Shown piece after piece: positions 12,251 through 23,999 of a stretch of DNA of 60,000 bases. This DNA comes from Hydractinia symbiolongicarpus (taxonomy: Eukaryota; Cnidaria; Hydrozoa; Anthoathecata; Hydractiniidae), in the NCBI RefSeq assembly GCF_029227915.1, contig NC_079884.1, forward strand, positions 7,504,001 through 7,564,000, in the 5' to 3' direction. Each line of letters opens with the position of its first letter. Within the stretch, counting starts at the first letter, position 1. The notes beneath the pieces were generated by a model, which did no database searches, was not told the DNA's origin, and was given only the letters and a program-made list of their open reading frames with translations. A program made the translations under genes and the position numbers.

Positions 12251-13540
12251 ACCAGAGTATCTTTTTTGAATCCATAATTTGTAATATGTCCCTTTTGAAG
12301 TTGTGAATAACCTCTTAAAAATCATAGGATTATTTCTGTTTTGATTAAAAGTATTACCATGTAAAATATTTGACTCATTAGTTCTATTTCCTAACAGTTC
12401 AGGTCTTTTACTTATCGTCCCTTTTACATGCACCAACAAACATCTCTCATTGAAAAACTGTCTTCTAGTTATAGAGTTGGAACACATTCTAGGGTGAAAA
12501 TCTGTACATTTAGTACCTAGCTTACAACCTTTCGTACCCTTGTTTCCATGCAATAAAAGTTTTCGACAGGCTCGTGGGTGGCAAATGGACAATTTGCACC
12601 TTTTCGGCCAAACTTACATGTTCCTTTTTGATAAAAGTGACACACCTTTTTCTTCAGTTGATGTGATGTATCTCTATCACTGTCTTTGTCATCATTGATA
12701 GAGTCATACACATTGACAATTGGGTTTACTAAATTAAGTCTATTGATCTGATCAGTTATATCATTCTGATCAATTACATCAAAACCAACATGGCGATTAG
12801 GTTTGTTTAATAAAGCTTTGGGTTGAGAAGTATTTTTATTATCTTCATTAGAAATATCATCTGTAATAATGCCATTTTCACATAGTGCACAGAGATAATG
12901 TATACCAGGAGTTTTAAAAAGTAGGTCTTGTGGTAAACCCACCTCATTTAATAGATTCATTGATGCCAAAAGCTCAAAATAACATTTTTTGTGAACATTT
13001 TGATGCAACATTCCATAAATGTTGCATCACTCATGGTATAACAATACACTTCTTTACATATTTGACATTTGTCTGGAAAATAATTTTTTGCCTTCATAAT
13101 TAATGCATCTAACAAATCGTTTTTCTTCATTTTATCACCATGCGGTTTCTTATATAAAAAAATAAATTTCCTACTAATAGTCTCTTTATTGAAGCTATTT
13201 AGCACTCTTTTTATCTGCTTGGTAGGTTTGGATGGATCGTAAGCCCGTAGGCAGACTCTGATAATAGTGTCTGGAACTCCAGTACAAAGTTCAGCAATAA
13301 TTCTTTTCCACTCTTTTCCAGATGTGCGTGTACCCCTGGAAGAGTATGGTGAATTAAGTGCAGATGCGAGGAGATGAACGACGGTGCACCACGCGAGCAG
13401 GACAGATGACTGGGGAAATAACAGCAGGGGGGTGCGGCGCTGACAGTCAGAGGTGGGGCACCAAGAGGTTAATAACAGGTGTGAAATGCATAAAAAGCTA
13501 GAGATCATAAGAGTAGGTTCTTGTGAGGTATGTTGAGGAA
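12250..13540 (-). pseudogene. Retrotransposon ORF1 with CCCH and other zinc-binding motifs, broken
   Basis: The first part (13550-12957) contains KCQICKEVYC and ECC, a possible treble-clef or RING-like cluster. The next frame (13011-12517) has LCALCENG, and then CHFYQKGTCKFG with further Cys and His like a CCCH finger. After a shift near 12560 the 12592-12248 frame adds GCKLGTKCTDFHPRMC, a second CCCH-like unit. ORF1 proteins of this superfamily bind element RNA; CCCH fingers suit that role. The true start is unclear because the first residues look non-coding. Confidence 0.65.
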
Positions 13541-13554
13541 ATGGAATCACAGGA

Positions 13555-13690
13555 GAGGAGCTTCGGATGTGATTGAGAGATTAGTTAAGCCAGAAAACAC
13601 TACTAGGAGAAGAGCTCCGGATGTAGTGGAGAAAAGCGAACACTACTAGGATAAGAGCTCCGGGATGTAGTGGAGAAGAGCAAATTGATT
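13555..13690 (-). repeat. Tandem repeats at the retrotransposon 5' end
   Basis: About three imperfect units carrying GAGCTCCGGATGTAGTGGAG and CACTACTAGGA. They lie directly upstream of ORF1 on its strand, so they may be promoter or 5' UTR repeats. Confidence 0.65.
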
Positions 13691-13860
13691 GGGAACACAC
13701 ACGTGAGCTTGAGACAATATCTTCTCTTCAGTCTAGCATCCTCACCCGATTCCGCCAAATTATCTTCAGTTTATTCTTAAAAAATTGAAATAAATTTTTA
13801 CTCCAAGTTTGTGCTTTTATTGGGAAGTACATCCATTTTGAACAACCCGGCACTAAAGTA

Positions 13861-15448
13861 GACGTGCTAAACCCATCTTTTTCGTAAATCGATATCTAAG
13901 AGCGTTAAAAAGTGCCAAATGTTTTCTAATATTCTGTACATTTCTCGGCTACAGTGTATGAATCGGCCCTGATGCTGTGTCTGGATTCAATGTCTATAAA
14001 CGCGTAGCTAACTTCACCCCCAGGGAAAGGGGGTGGGGGTTCACGACGCAAATTAGACAGCGAACTGGTGAGCAAAATGTATCTGAGCATGCGCAATTTT
14101 GTTTGTTTTGTTTTTTCTTTTAAATTTCCAGAAGTGATGAAATATTTTGCTCTAAACTTTTAACCAATCAGAACGCAATCTTCAGTGTTTATTCTCAAAA
14201 AAACTCATTACTGGAAAGAATTCAAAATAGCTGTTTTGTTTTCAGTACAAAAAAGAGTGCTTGCATTCAGTAATTTGAATTCGCTACATGTTTTCTGTTT
14301 CTGATGGAAATCAAAAATATACTTTGTAGCTAATTTGCGCCCAAATTTGCCATTTACAATCAGCTTTAGAAGTGCATTTTAGACCAAACATGCGAAGAAA
14401 GATTACATATATTAAAGACGAATATCTTTCTTATTTTATAATGTCTTTTTGCTCAAATTTCTGTTTATCAGTGTACCTTTGTAAAAGAAGAGCAATTTTG
14501 ATCCGACGTTTGGGAAGGCTTGTTAGAGAAGATCTGTGCCGCTGTAATCATCCATGGTATGCATAACCGTCCAATGAACTTCGTCAACTTGTTGTTCATC
14601 TCGAGTTTCATGATACAATGAAACGCCTTCCCCAAATCAAATAGCTCTGTAAACTGGCCATAGGGCAGATATGTTTTGGTTGGCCGAAATTTTATATAAC
14701 AGGCATCTGCATTTGTTTTTCTATTAACTAAACATTATTTACAACAGCTGTATATTCATTTGGAGTAGCAGTTATTTTTTTAGTAACTTAGTCAATGGAT
14801 CTTTTGTTACTTACTTCTTTAACTATTTCATGCAGCTTTTGTAAATCAATTAGTGTTGCTAAGAGGGAGTTTAAATCACTCAATTTAAACGTCTCTAAAG
14901 TTGAACGTCTTTAAGCACGTCTCAAGAGTAGACAACTTTTCCCGCAAATCTCACTTTGTGCAGATGATTGTATTTGAATAATTCACAGCCAATTAAGAAG
15001 GAGGATATATAGAATGACCTTTTTTGTGCAACATCTGTAGGAATATATTTTTAAAATAAACAATTTGTAGTCTTTTGTGAGAACTATATTTGTATTAATA
15101 TTCCAAGAAACATGATGTTTGGGAACTTGAATGTTTCTATTCAAGACAGTCAGTCCATATTTGTGCAGATCAGTAATAGCCCTCAGATATTTATAGAAAA
15201 TCAAAAAGTTTAAAAACACCAGTCATCATGAAAGTATACGGGTCCTCAGCTTTCCGCCCATTGCACATATATTTCGTGCGTTCTTGCCCATCTGTTAGCA
15301 CTAAGTAATGATATCTGGGTTATTTATATAATTATAAATGCAATTATAATGCGGTATTCAATTTAATAGCCCTGGCGAAAAGATCACAGGAATATTAGCT
15401 ACCATTTAGAAGAGGAGACAAAACGAGGGAATTAATTGAGTTTACTTT
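13861..15448. other. Intergenic, nothing supported
   Basis: AT-rich DNA with a G-rich patch at about 14024-14040. No coherent gene seen. Confidence 0.4.
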
Positions 15449-15591
15449 TTGGCATTTCATCAAAACGACTCTTTGCGTTACATTCCAATGTATTTATCAT
15501 CGTATAAAGAATCAGTCAACATCATACCATCATTTTTAAATGTATCAACATCGTTTGGATATCAGTTGCCACAAGATATGAAAAAGTTACT
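15449..15591 (+). pseudogene. Duplicated fragment of the SEFIR exon
   Basis: This matches 3481-3622 in the SEFIR gene almost base for base: it encodes the same RYIPMYLSSYKESVNII run with an S-to-L change before it and A-to-V later. Similarity starts and stops inside the exon, after MKKLL, with no splice boundary, and no other receptor exon lies nearby. It looks like a local segmental copy or the remnant of a second receptor gene. It cannot make a SEFIR domain alone. Confidence 0.85.
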
Positions 15592-16562
15592 TTGTGGTGA
15601 TGATGCAGTCTTAGGGTCGAAATATGTATGACGGACGAGCATATGGAATTTTTCACGGGGTAATAACTAGATTTTATCTTAATAAGACTTTTCCTCTATA
15701 TGTGTGCAAAATGGCTCCGTTAGAGCGTTGGTTGTGTTTTCTAATGACATTTCTAATCTTTTATATCATTTTATATCACATCATATCATTTTGTAACGAC
15801 AATTTTACATAACACGGTTAATAACAATAAATCCGATTCTCCCGATAAAACATAATGCGTGGTTTCGATAATATTTTAGTGACGTCACCTTTGTACTTTA
15901 CCTGGAAGCTTGATTGTTACCGCACGCAGCCAGGTGCATAAAACCACAAAATATTTCAAGTTGGCTAGTAAAATATTTAATCATGTTTGCTTACATGAAA
16001 TAATATGAGATGTTATTGCTTTCGTCATATGTGTGACGTAATAAAGTCAACAAAGGAAGAAATAATTTATAAATTCCAACATCAAAGCAATTAGGTTTAC
16101 ATAAAACCACAGCGCTTCCTCACGGTGCTTATTTCTTAGTCCGTGGAAAGAAACCGCAGGATTTTTGTTCTAAATTTGTTATGAATTATGGAGGGTTATA
16201 ACTTGTGTGTGTTTTTTCTATCTACTGCTGTTGATAAATCCAATTATGTCGATGCGTGCATAAAATACTTCCATTGGAATAATTGCGTCACACAGACGAT
16301 AAATAAGAAAATTAACAAATAACAAACTGTTGTTTATCTATGTGAAAAAACTTCCACGCTTTATATACGAAAGTATACGTCACCATTTTGGAAGATCTTA
16401 AAAAAAATGATACAAAAAGATCGTCACGTTGACGCAATGAAAAGTTCACCACGCTTAATGTTAGGAAAACAATACACAGGGAAAGGTGTATATATATAGA
16501 TAGGAAGTTGCTATATATCAGTTAAATTAAAGATATATTAAGAAGCAGCATCTACAAAAGAT
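15592..16562. other. Intergenic and probable promoter of the next gene
   Basis: AT-rich. TATATATA at 16489-16496 lies about 70 bp upstream of the next ATG and may act as a TATA element. Nothing else is supported. Confidence 0.35.
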
Positions 16563-17720
16563 ATGGGAAGTGAAGAAAGCAAACCACAACCGTTTTCATT
16601 GCATTCAAAAATGGTTCATAATCATACAAAAATACTAACTGGAGAGAAAGATCAACAATCTTATCCTGAAACGATTGAAGAATATTGTCAATCATTAGTT
16701 GGACTTCGATTTCATGGACAAACAAGTGATAGACAGGTAGATAATTATGTCGTTTTTAAGTGAACAGGAAAGGTCAAGGTAGATATTATACGCTGTGTTT
16801 TATACATCTTAGGAAACAGATACATCTAAAATGGAAGGAGATGAGAATTTGGGACAATTTCTTCTGAAATTGGATGAATTTATGAGATCAGACAGCTTTG
16901 AAGAATACTCTGAATTACACGAAAGAAAGTTTTTAGAAATGGTCAAGCCTCTTGTCCAATACAGAAAGCGTACTTCAGAAAGCGAAAATGAATGTTTTTC
17001 ACGATTGAAAAAGGATGGAGAAAGATTCTTAAAAGTTTATAAAAATCGCGGAAGTATGTACAAGGAATCTTATGCGCATGTTCATGTAACTGACATACAG
17101 AATAATATATCCTAATTTATCCTTGTTTTCACTATTTTAGAATATTCTGAAGAATTAAGCCACAACAAAACATATTGGGGAAGTAGGCAACAACTGCTAT
17201 CAGGAAAAGTCATCGCTGATTGGGTAGATTCTTTTGGTGGACCTATGGATCCTGTCTTTGGTGTGTTACTGAATCCAACATCAGGTATTAAAAGTACTTA
17301 TTAAACTAAATATTTTTATAATAACAAATGACACAGGAGACATGCTATACCTTCTTGTTGTTCACCTTTCTTGTTCTTCTCGTAGCCACATGGATGTAGA
17401 TCCACTCTCTTAACATTCGCATGTCTTATTTTCACCTTCTAGGACGCGTTGGACCAGGAGATACGTCATTCTTACACAAATATTTATTCGACAACAATGG
17501 CATTTTTGCATATCACGCTGCTGTTCATGATGCATTTGGTTATCTTTTCTATTCACATGGCATTGGGCCGGGTTATGACTATCTGAATAAAAAATGGTTG
17601 AGTAATGGCAATATGTTTGCTGGTCAGCTCACTGGACTTTGGTTTTGGTCAAAAGCTATTGCAGATTACGAACAAAAATATTGGTTCAACAAGGAAGAAA
17701 AGTCTAACCGCATTCTGTGA
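16563..17720 (+). CDS. Four-exon gene of unrecognised family, possible N-myristoylation
   Basis: Exons 16563-16736, 16813-17053, 17141-17284 and 17443-17720 join in phase (0, 1, 1) through GT..AG introns and give a 278-residue protein ending at TGA. The N-terminus MGSEESK fits the N-myristoylation pattern (Gly2, Ser6), which would place the protein at a membrane. The second exon is charged and helical. The last two carry the most conserved-looking stretch: DPVFGVLLNPTS, GRVGPGDTSFLHKYL, AYHAAVHDAFGYL and GIGPGYDYL, rich in His, Asp and Gly and possibly catalytic or metal-binding. There is no signal peptide or membrane segment. I do not recognise the family. ATG16563 is chosen because it opens the first exon and gives the Gly2 context. 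Confidence 0.75.
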
Positions 17721-18490
17721 TTTTGCCATGTTCAGTTTGTTGGTTTTTGGAAGATCGATCGTGATGAGTTTAATTATATGGTTAGCTTTACATCTGACCA
17801 GTGTGAATACCTGGTAACGTGTACATCTGACCAGTTTGAATGCCTGGTTTTGTCTACGACGAGTTTGAAAATATCGCTATGTCTTCATCCCGTCAATTGG
17901 ACAATTCACATATGTTTACTTAAATGAATAGTACTTGAAATAAATGTGTTAAATCTTTTTTACGACAGGGAAGGCGCTTACAAGGCGCTAATTAAAAGAT
18001 CTACGGTATTCTTATGTTTATATGTAAACATTTTTCTACGTGTTAATAGCCTTTAATAAAAGCGTTATTCAAAGTTTATCATTTGTCGACATATTTTTTG
18101 TTAATTGATATCGTCTAATATTATTTCACTCGACCCGAAAGTTACGAGCCTTTTAAATAATATAAATAAATAAATTATTATTATTAAGTGTATATATATA
18201 AATATCAAAACAAATATATTTAATATTTATTTTTAATCAATTTAGTTATGTCGCTCACAAAACTATGACCTGAAATCCATTCGTACACAGTGCTGGTGAA
18301 ATGGCTGAATTAAATTTTATTGCCAGAGCAAGTGGTTTCACTTCAATAACCAATCCCCCAAACCAATATAAAAACTTGTAGGATTTAAAAAAATACTAAA
18401 CATTTATTTTGCTTTACTTTAGATTCCCTACTGATGTAAAAAAAAACACTGAAACTCCTGAGGACGAGGTTGCGTATATTGTTTTGCAAA
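17721..18490. other. 3' flank, AT-rich
   Basis: Contains AATAAA at about 17940-17945, a likely polyadenylation signal for the preceding gene, then simple AT-rich sequence. Confidence 0.45.
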
Positions 18491-19045
18491 CTAGTCTATA
18501 AAGCCCGTGGAGAAATCCACTTAGGCAAAAGGTCAATAAAAAGAAAGTTGTTTTAGATGTTTTGCTGACGTCAGCAGTGCAGTGCAGATATAAAAATTCG
18601 CGAAATTTGTTTATTCTTTGTCTGTAATGTGTAGAGGTTGAAATGCTGGTTAAAATAATGTACAGGATTATATGTTCTCGACGAACGCCTAAGGAGATAT
18701 CAGGGATTAAAAATTTTGCTGACGTCAGCAAAGACCCGTCAAAACCTTAAAAATTTTTTAGAAATTTTATACCTGTTGCCTTCATCGTATAGATCTTGAA
18801 ACGCTGATCAAGAAAATGTATAGGATCATGCATCTTTGACAAATGGTTGCAGAGATATTAGGTTTAAAGGTTTTTTGATGACGTCATCAACCCGCCCATT
18901 CCGAAACGGATTTGGGGACCCAGGTTTGGGAAAATTACCCAAATTGGTCCTAGGTGGTCCCTAGTTACCCACGCGGTGAAAAAACATTGACGTCACCACC
19001 TCGTTTCCAAGTTACTTGGCCTCAAAGTTTTAAGTGCACTGTAAT
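18491..19045 (-). mobile_element. Non-autonomous Helitron-like element, copy 1
   Basis: Same ~555-bp sequence as 44551-45104, same orientation, with sharp limits at both ends. Read on the minus strand it ends in a hairpin (GTGGATTTCTCCAC, 18507-18520 on plus), about a dozen bases, then CTAG followed by T. This matches Helitron 3' ends (hairpin plus CTRR, inserted 5' of T). The other end begins ATTACAGTGCAC without the usual TC, so the class is tentative. It contains TGCTGACGTCAGCA twice (18563, 18717) and TGATGACGTCATCA (18876). Confidence 0.6.
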
Positions 19046-19213
19046 ACTTTCGTATGATTATTTGACTGCTTCGTCGTCTATACTCTTTTTGCTCATGTTC
19101 ATTTTGTTTTTATTAGTGATTGAATTTATATTTACGTTTGCACATACATTTAGTATTTACACATTTCAGCATTAACAACCATTGTAATTTATGGATGCTT
19201 GAAATATATGTCG

Positions 19214-19404
<191 letters not shown>

Positions 19405-19451
19405 ATTATTTTTGTTCCGCTACAGCATTCGTTTGTATTACTTAGCAGAAC

Positions 19452-22400
19452 ATGGCTAACAGGCAACTGCGAAGTGAAGTTTTGAAACGCGCCCTGAAGG
19501 CATGCATCGTCCAACCGGTAATAAGAAAATATCAGGTAGTAGCCGTTCGTGCGATGTGGGGAAGTGATGTTGATGCCCGCGAGGTCATTTGGGGCAAGAG
19601 AATGCAGATGGAGAACATATTGCTTAGCAACGAACAAGTATCCTGTTTTTTTTCTTGTATTACCTATATGGCCAGACCTCGTAAGAGAAAGTCGATGAGG
19701 AATGAAGGGGAGGAAGAAGAAGGAGCCGACTCTAGCAGTGAAGGTGATAACAGAAACGGCGCAAATGCGCCTGAAACATTTCCTGGCATTTCTTTCTGGA
19801 TCGCGTGCGACTTGCCAAACTGTACCTTAAGTCAATTTGAAACAAATTTGTCGAAGTCTTTTATGCAAGCCGGGTTGAATTTAACAACGTGCAATGCTAT
19901 ACAGACAAGAGGTAAATACTTGAACCTTTTAGTACTTGAAATACTGTCAATGTTTTTCGAATATTTTACGCCACATTTGATATTTGTAGGCAAAACCAGT
20001 GCATTGCAAGCATTCTCAGGATCGTTATACCAAGTCTTGAAAGACCACAATAGGGAAGAAGCAAAACGGATAGTTGAGATATCCCATCGCACAATGATTA
20101 GGAGTGCAGCTAGAGATGAAGGTGTTCAACTTGACCACGTTGCTGTAATGGAAAGCGAACAGTACTCGATGAAACCCTGTCAGTTAATTCTAACAAAAAA
20201 TATTGATAAAGAGGTATATCAAGATGTAATTCGTGGTTTATCCGAAATCAGATTTACATCGCTTGATTTAAAAGTAATTGATAAATCGGAAGGTAAGTTG
20301 CCACGAACAAATTTACTTACTTCTCCAATAATAAGACTAAGTTTTTTGTAGAAGTTAAAACATGTTTTTACATTGTTACACGCATAGGCACAGAAGTAAC
20401 TATTCCCGTTAAGCCAACTAACAAACTTTGTCAATCCGTGGATATAGTTCGAAGGATGATGGAGAGGAATAGCTTTGGACTGTGCAATGGAGGTGTATAC
20501 AAAAAAATAGGAGAAAGCAGATACACATACGTTTACTGTTGTTCGGTGAAAAGCTATCTCTATCGCTCGTTGAAAAACAAAGCAATCGCCAACGAAATTA
20601 CGCCAAATTTACGAGAGTTGGTATTTTTGCTGTCGGACGGCGAGTGTCAAATAATTGATCAAATAACTCTGGATTACAATTACATTGAATGCTTGCCAAA
20701 TGGAGTTTGTTATAACATCGCCAAAAAATGTTTCGATGTCAAGCCAAATTTAAAGGGATCTCCCCGAGCATTCGTACGGTACTTTCATCGTGAGGGAAAA
20801 AATCCCGAACCAAAGCCATTTATAGAAGGTAATTGTTTTTACTTTTCTTTTAACGCGTTAAGAAAATGTTTTTTTTTATCTTTTAACGCGTTGTAACATA
20901 TCAAGGTGGTAGTTGTAACGTGTTGTAACGTATTGTAACTTGTTGTAACGCATTGTCAGTGAAAAAAATGTTTTTTTTTATCTTTTAACGCGTTGTAACA
21001 TATCAAGGTGGTAGTTGTAACGTGTTGTAACGTATTGTAACTTGTTGTAACGCATTGTCAGTGAAGAAAATGTTTTTTTTATCTTTTAACGCGTTGTAAC
21101 ATATCAAGGTGGTAGTTGTAACGTGTTGTAACGTATTGTAACTTGTTGTAACGCATTGTCAGTGAAGAAAATGTTTTTTTTTATCTTTTAACGCGTTGTA
21201 ACATATCAAGGTGGTAGTTGTAACGTGTTGTAACGTATTGTAACTTGTTGTAACGCATTGTCAGTAAAAAAAATGTTTTTTTTTTATCTTTTAACGCGTT
21301 GTACCATATCAAGGTGGTAGTTGTAACGTGTTGTAACGTATTGTAACTTGTTGTAACGCATTGTCAGTGAAGAAAATGTTTTTTTTATCTTTTAACGCGT
21401 TGTAACATATCAAGGTGGTAGTTGTAACGTGTTGTAACGTATTGTAACTTGTTGTAACGCATTGTCAGTAAAAAAAATGTTTTTTTTTATCTTTTAACGC
21501 GTTGTAACATATCAAGGTGGTAGTTGTAACGTGTTGTAACGTATTGTAACTTGTTGTAACGCATTGTCAGTGAAGAAAATGTTTTTTTTTATCTTTTAAC
21601 GCGTTGTAACATATCAAGGTGGTAGTTGTAACGTGTTGTAACGTATTGTAACTTGTTGTAACGCATTGTCAGTGAAGAAAATGTTTTTTTTTATCTTTTA
21701 ACGCGTTGTAACATATCAAGGTGGTAGTTGTAACGTGATGTAACGTATTGTAACTTGTTGTAACGCATTGTCAGTGAAGAAAATGTTTTTTTTTATCTTT
21801 TAACGCGTTGTAACATATCAAGGTGGTAGTTGTAACGTGTTGTAACGTATTGTAACTTGTTGTAACGCATTGTCAGTGAAGAAAATGTTTTTTTTTATCT
21901 TTTAACGCGTTGTAACATATCAAGGTGGTAGTTGTAACGTGATGTAACGTATTGTAACTTGTTGTAACGCATTGTCAGTGAAGAAAATGTTTTTTTTATC
22001 TTTTAACGCGTTGTAACATATCAAGGTGGTAGTTGTAACGTGTTGTAACGTATTGTAACTTGTTGTAACGCATTGTCAATGAAGAAAATGTTTTTTTTTA
22101 TCTTTTAACGTGTTGTAACATATCAAGGTGGTAGTTGTAACGTGATGTAACGTATTGTAACTTGTTGTAACGCATTGTCAGTGAAAATGTTGGCTCTTTT
22201 TCTTTTAACGTGTTGTAACGTATTGTAACTTGTTGTAACGTAGTTCTAAAAAAGGTGCACTGAACTACATTTGTAGGTGTCGAAAATAGTTTCCCAGATA
22301 GAAATGTGCGGTTGCGTTTTTATCAAAAATGGTACCAAATTTTGCTCGCCGGTCAGTATCCCATGAAAGAAAAGAAATTGTTGCTGGTAGGTCCTCCTGA

Positions 22401-23906
22401 TAGTGGAAAGACTAGTTGGTTTGCTCCATTTCAAGGTAATTAAATAAAGTTCGTGAAAACTTCTGACTTTTAGACGGCACTTACTGACATACATTTGTCC
22501 TTTTAGGCATTATTCCAGAAATGTACATTGCTGGCGTGGTTCGGGATGGTCGATTCTCAGGCCACCTGATAAATAGAAATACACAAGTCGTATTTATGGA
22601 TGAATGGACTAGCGACAGTCTATGTTGTGAAGATGCAAAAAGAATATTGCAAGGTAAGTCGATGTCGATGCAGTACATGAACATTTACTTTGAATAAAAT
22701 GTGGCAATGTGCAGATGGGATACCACTTTCTCTTATAGGCGGCTTGGTTATGATCCCGCAAAAACACAAAGAACCGGCCCGTTTTCAATACAATTCGGGT
22801 TTTTTTATAACAACTAATATAATGCCGGACTTCGGAAATGGTGTAGATGGTGAGGCTATCCTGCGTCGTCTTGAAGTTTTCGAAACTAAGACACTTCGAG
22901 TGAAGGACAATAGCATAACAAGTAAGTATCTCATGAGAATAAATGATAACAATGGTGTAAATCAATATGCATAAAAATAAGTAATGACTTTTTTCCCGTA
23001 GAGTGGATGAGAATGCACTGCATGGAAATATTTGTGTACGTTGCCAGCCAGTTGAAAGACATCTCGCTTTTCACCAGCGAAACCAATGTTGCGAAGAAAA
23101 ATCAAGTAGGCGCTGTGTACAACGACGTTGATTGCGATCCGTCGGTCTTCTTGGACGAAGAGCAAACATTGGAAGCATCTAGCAGTTGTCTAAGCACACG
23201 AGTTCAGATTGAGAATGCAGTTCCGCAAGAGGCTATCGACTATGCCATTATTGCGGCCGACGATAGGGATGGCATTTTGTACCATGCGCTTAACTTTGAT
23301 CATGAACTGTTTGACATAGAAAACAAGTTACACAGTGCTGAATATATGCGCAAAATGTACGAGATAGCCGCTGGGGCATGGGAGGAAATCTGCCCATTAA
23401 TTAATAACGATGAGACCTTGGTAGCATTCAAACGCCGTAAAAGGATCAACTGGCAGGGTAGTGACACGTTCTACGACACGTGGTTGCTTGCTACAAACTC
23501 CTGCCGCGATTGCTTCCCGACGAAAGAAATGAAGGAGCTCTACCCTGATTGGGCACAACTAATTGAGCAAGACGAAGACGAAGGAGAAGGTAGTAGCCAC
23601 GACCGCGAAGAGAACGAGGAAGAAGAAGAGGAAACAAACGAAGAGGAGGAAGGTCATAGGGAAGAAGAAGAAACAGAAGAACATGAAATCAATGCTAAGT
23701 CGACAAAACCTGTTTCCACTGTTAAGCAAGAATATATGCCGTTTTGTCCAGCAAATAACAGTACTGCTTTTATAGACCTCGTGTCAGATGATGAAAGTGT
23801 TCCTGAAATTTCTTCAGTAAAATTAGAGCTATTTTCCGCAGATAATTCAACCACTTCTCTCGATTGTGATGTTATCTGCATTAGTTCGGACGAAGAAGAC
23901 AATTAA
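19452..23906 (+). CDS. SF3 helicase replication protein, unit 1 (intact)
   Basis: Exons 19452-19911, 19990-20292, 20388-20828, 22277-22435, 22507-22653, 22739-22921 and 23002-23906 join in phase 1 throughout: 865 codons from ATG19452, or 793 from ATG19668 (MARPRKRKS, a basic nuclear-signal-like start followed by an acidic stretch). Residues about 115-400 are an uncharacterised region where E1/NS1-type proteins carry the origin-binding domain. The helicase has Walker A GPPDSGKTSW (440-449), Walker B QVVFMDEW (481-488), a B'-like segment with QKHKEPARF, motif C SGFFITTNI (523-531) and ILRRLEVF as candidate arginine finger. The tail is acidic (EEEEETNEEEE) and ends with two SUMO-interaction-like motifs, FIDLVSDDES and VICISSDEED. 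Inferred role: ATP-driven unwinding at the element's TTGTAAC arrays. No HUH motif is seen. Confidence 0.85.
20866..22245. repeat. Left iteron array, unit 1 (about 13 x 102 bp)
   Basis: Units near 20881, 20983, 21083, 21185 and so on, each 100-104 bp with five copies of TTGTAAC spaced about 10 bp, the motif ATATCAAGGTGGTAG, a T-run and GTCAGTGAAGAAAATG. It lies entirely in the third intron of the helicase gene. Length changes are mainly in the T-run. Likely binding or origin array (inference). Confidence 0.92.
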
Positions 23907-23999
23907 AAAAAAACTTTTTTGCGTTTTCCTTCCCTCATATCCCACCACATACTCCTTTTCTAAAGTGACATGCGAAAAGCGGTTTTCTCTACAGAAATA

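Larger units (their letters stand above)
8945..13860 (-). mobile_element. CR1/Jockey-like non-LTR retrotransposon, decayed
   Basis: Minus-strand order is 5' tandem repeats (13555-13690), ORF1 (about 13540-12250), ORF2 with endonuclease and reverse transcriptase (about 12250-9035) and a short 3' tail. The tail contains the palindrome GGCTGCCCTGGGCAGCC at 8961-8977. Several stops and frameshifts break both frames. The C-terminal FNGLPKAIRNL...FKSKLDCFL segment is typical of CR1/Jockey-like ORF2 tails. Exact ends and target duplication were not determined. Confidence 0.88.

Noticed and set aside
20866-22245. CRISPR-like array
   Set aside because: All parts of the unit are repeated, there are no unique spacers, the host is a eukaryote and no cas genes are present.
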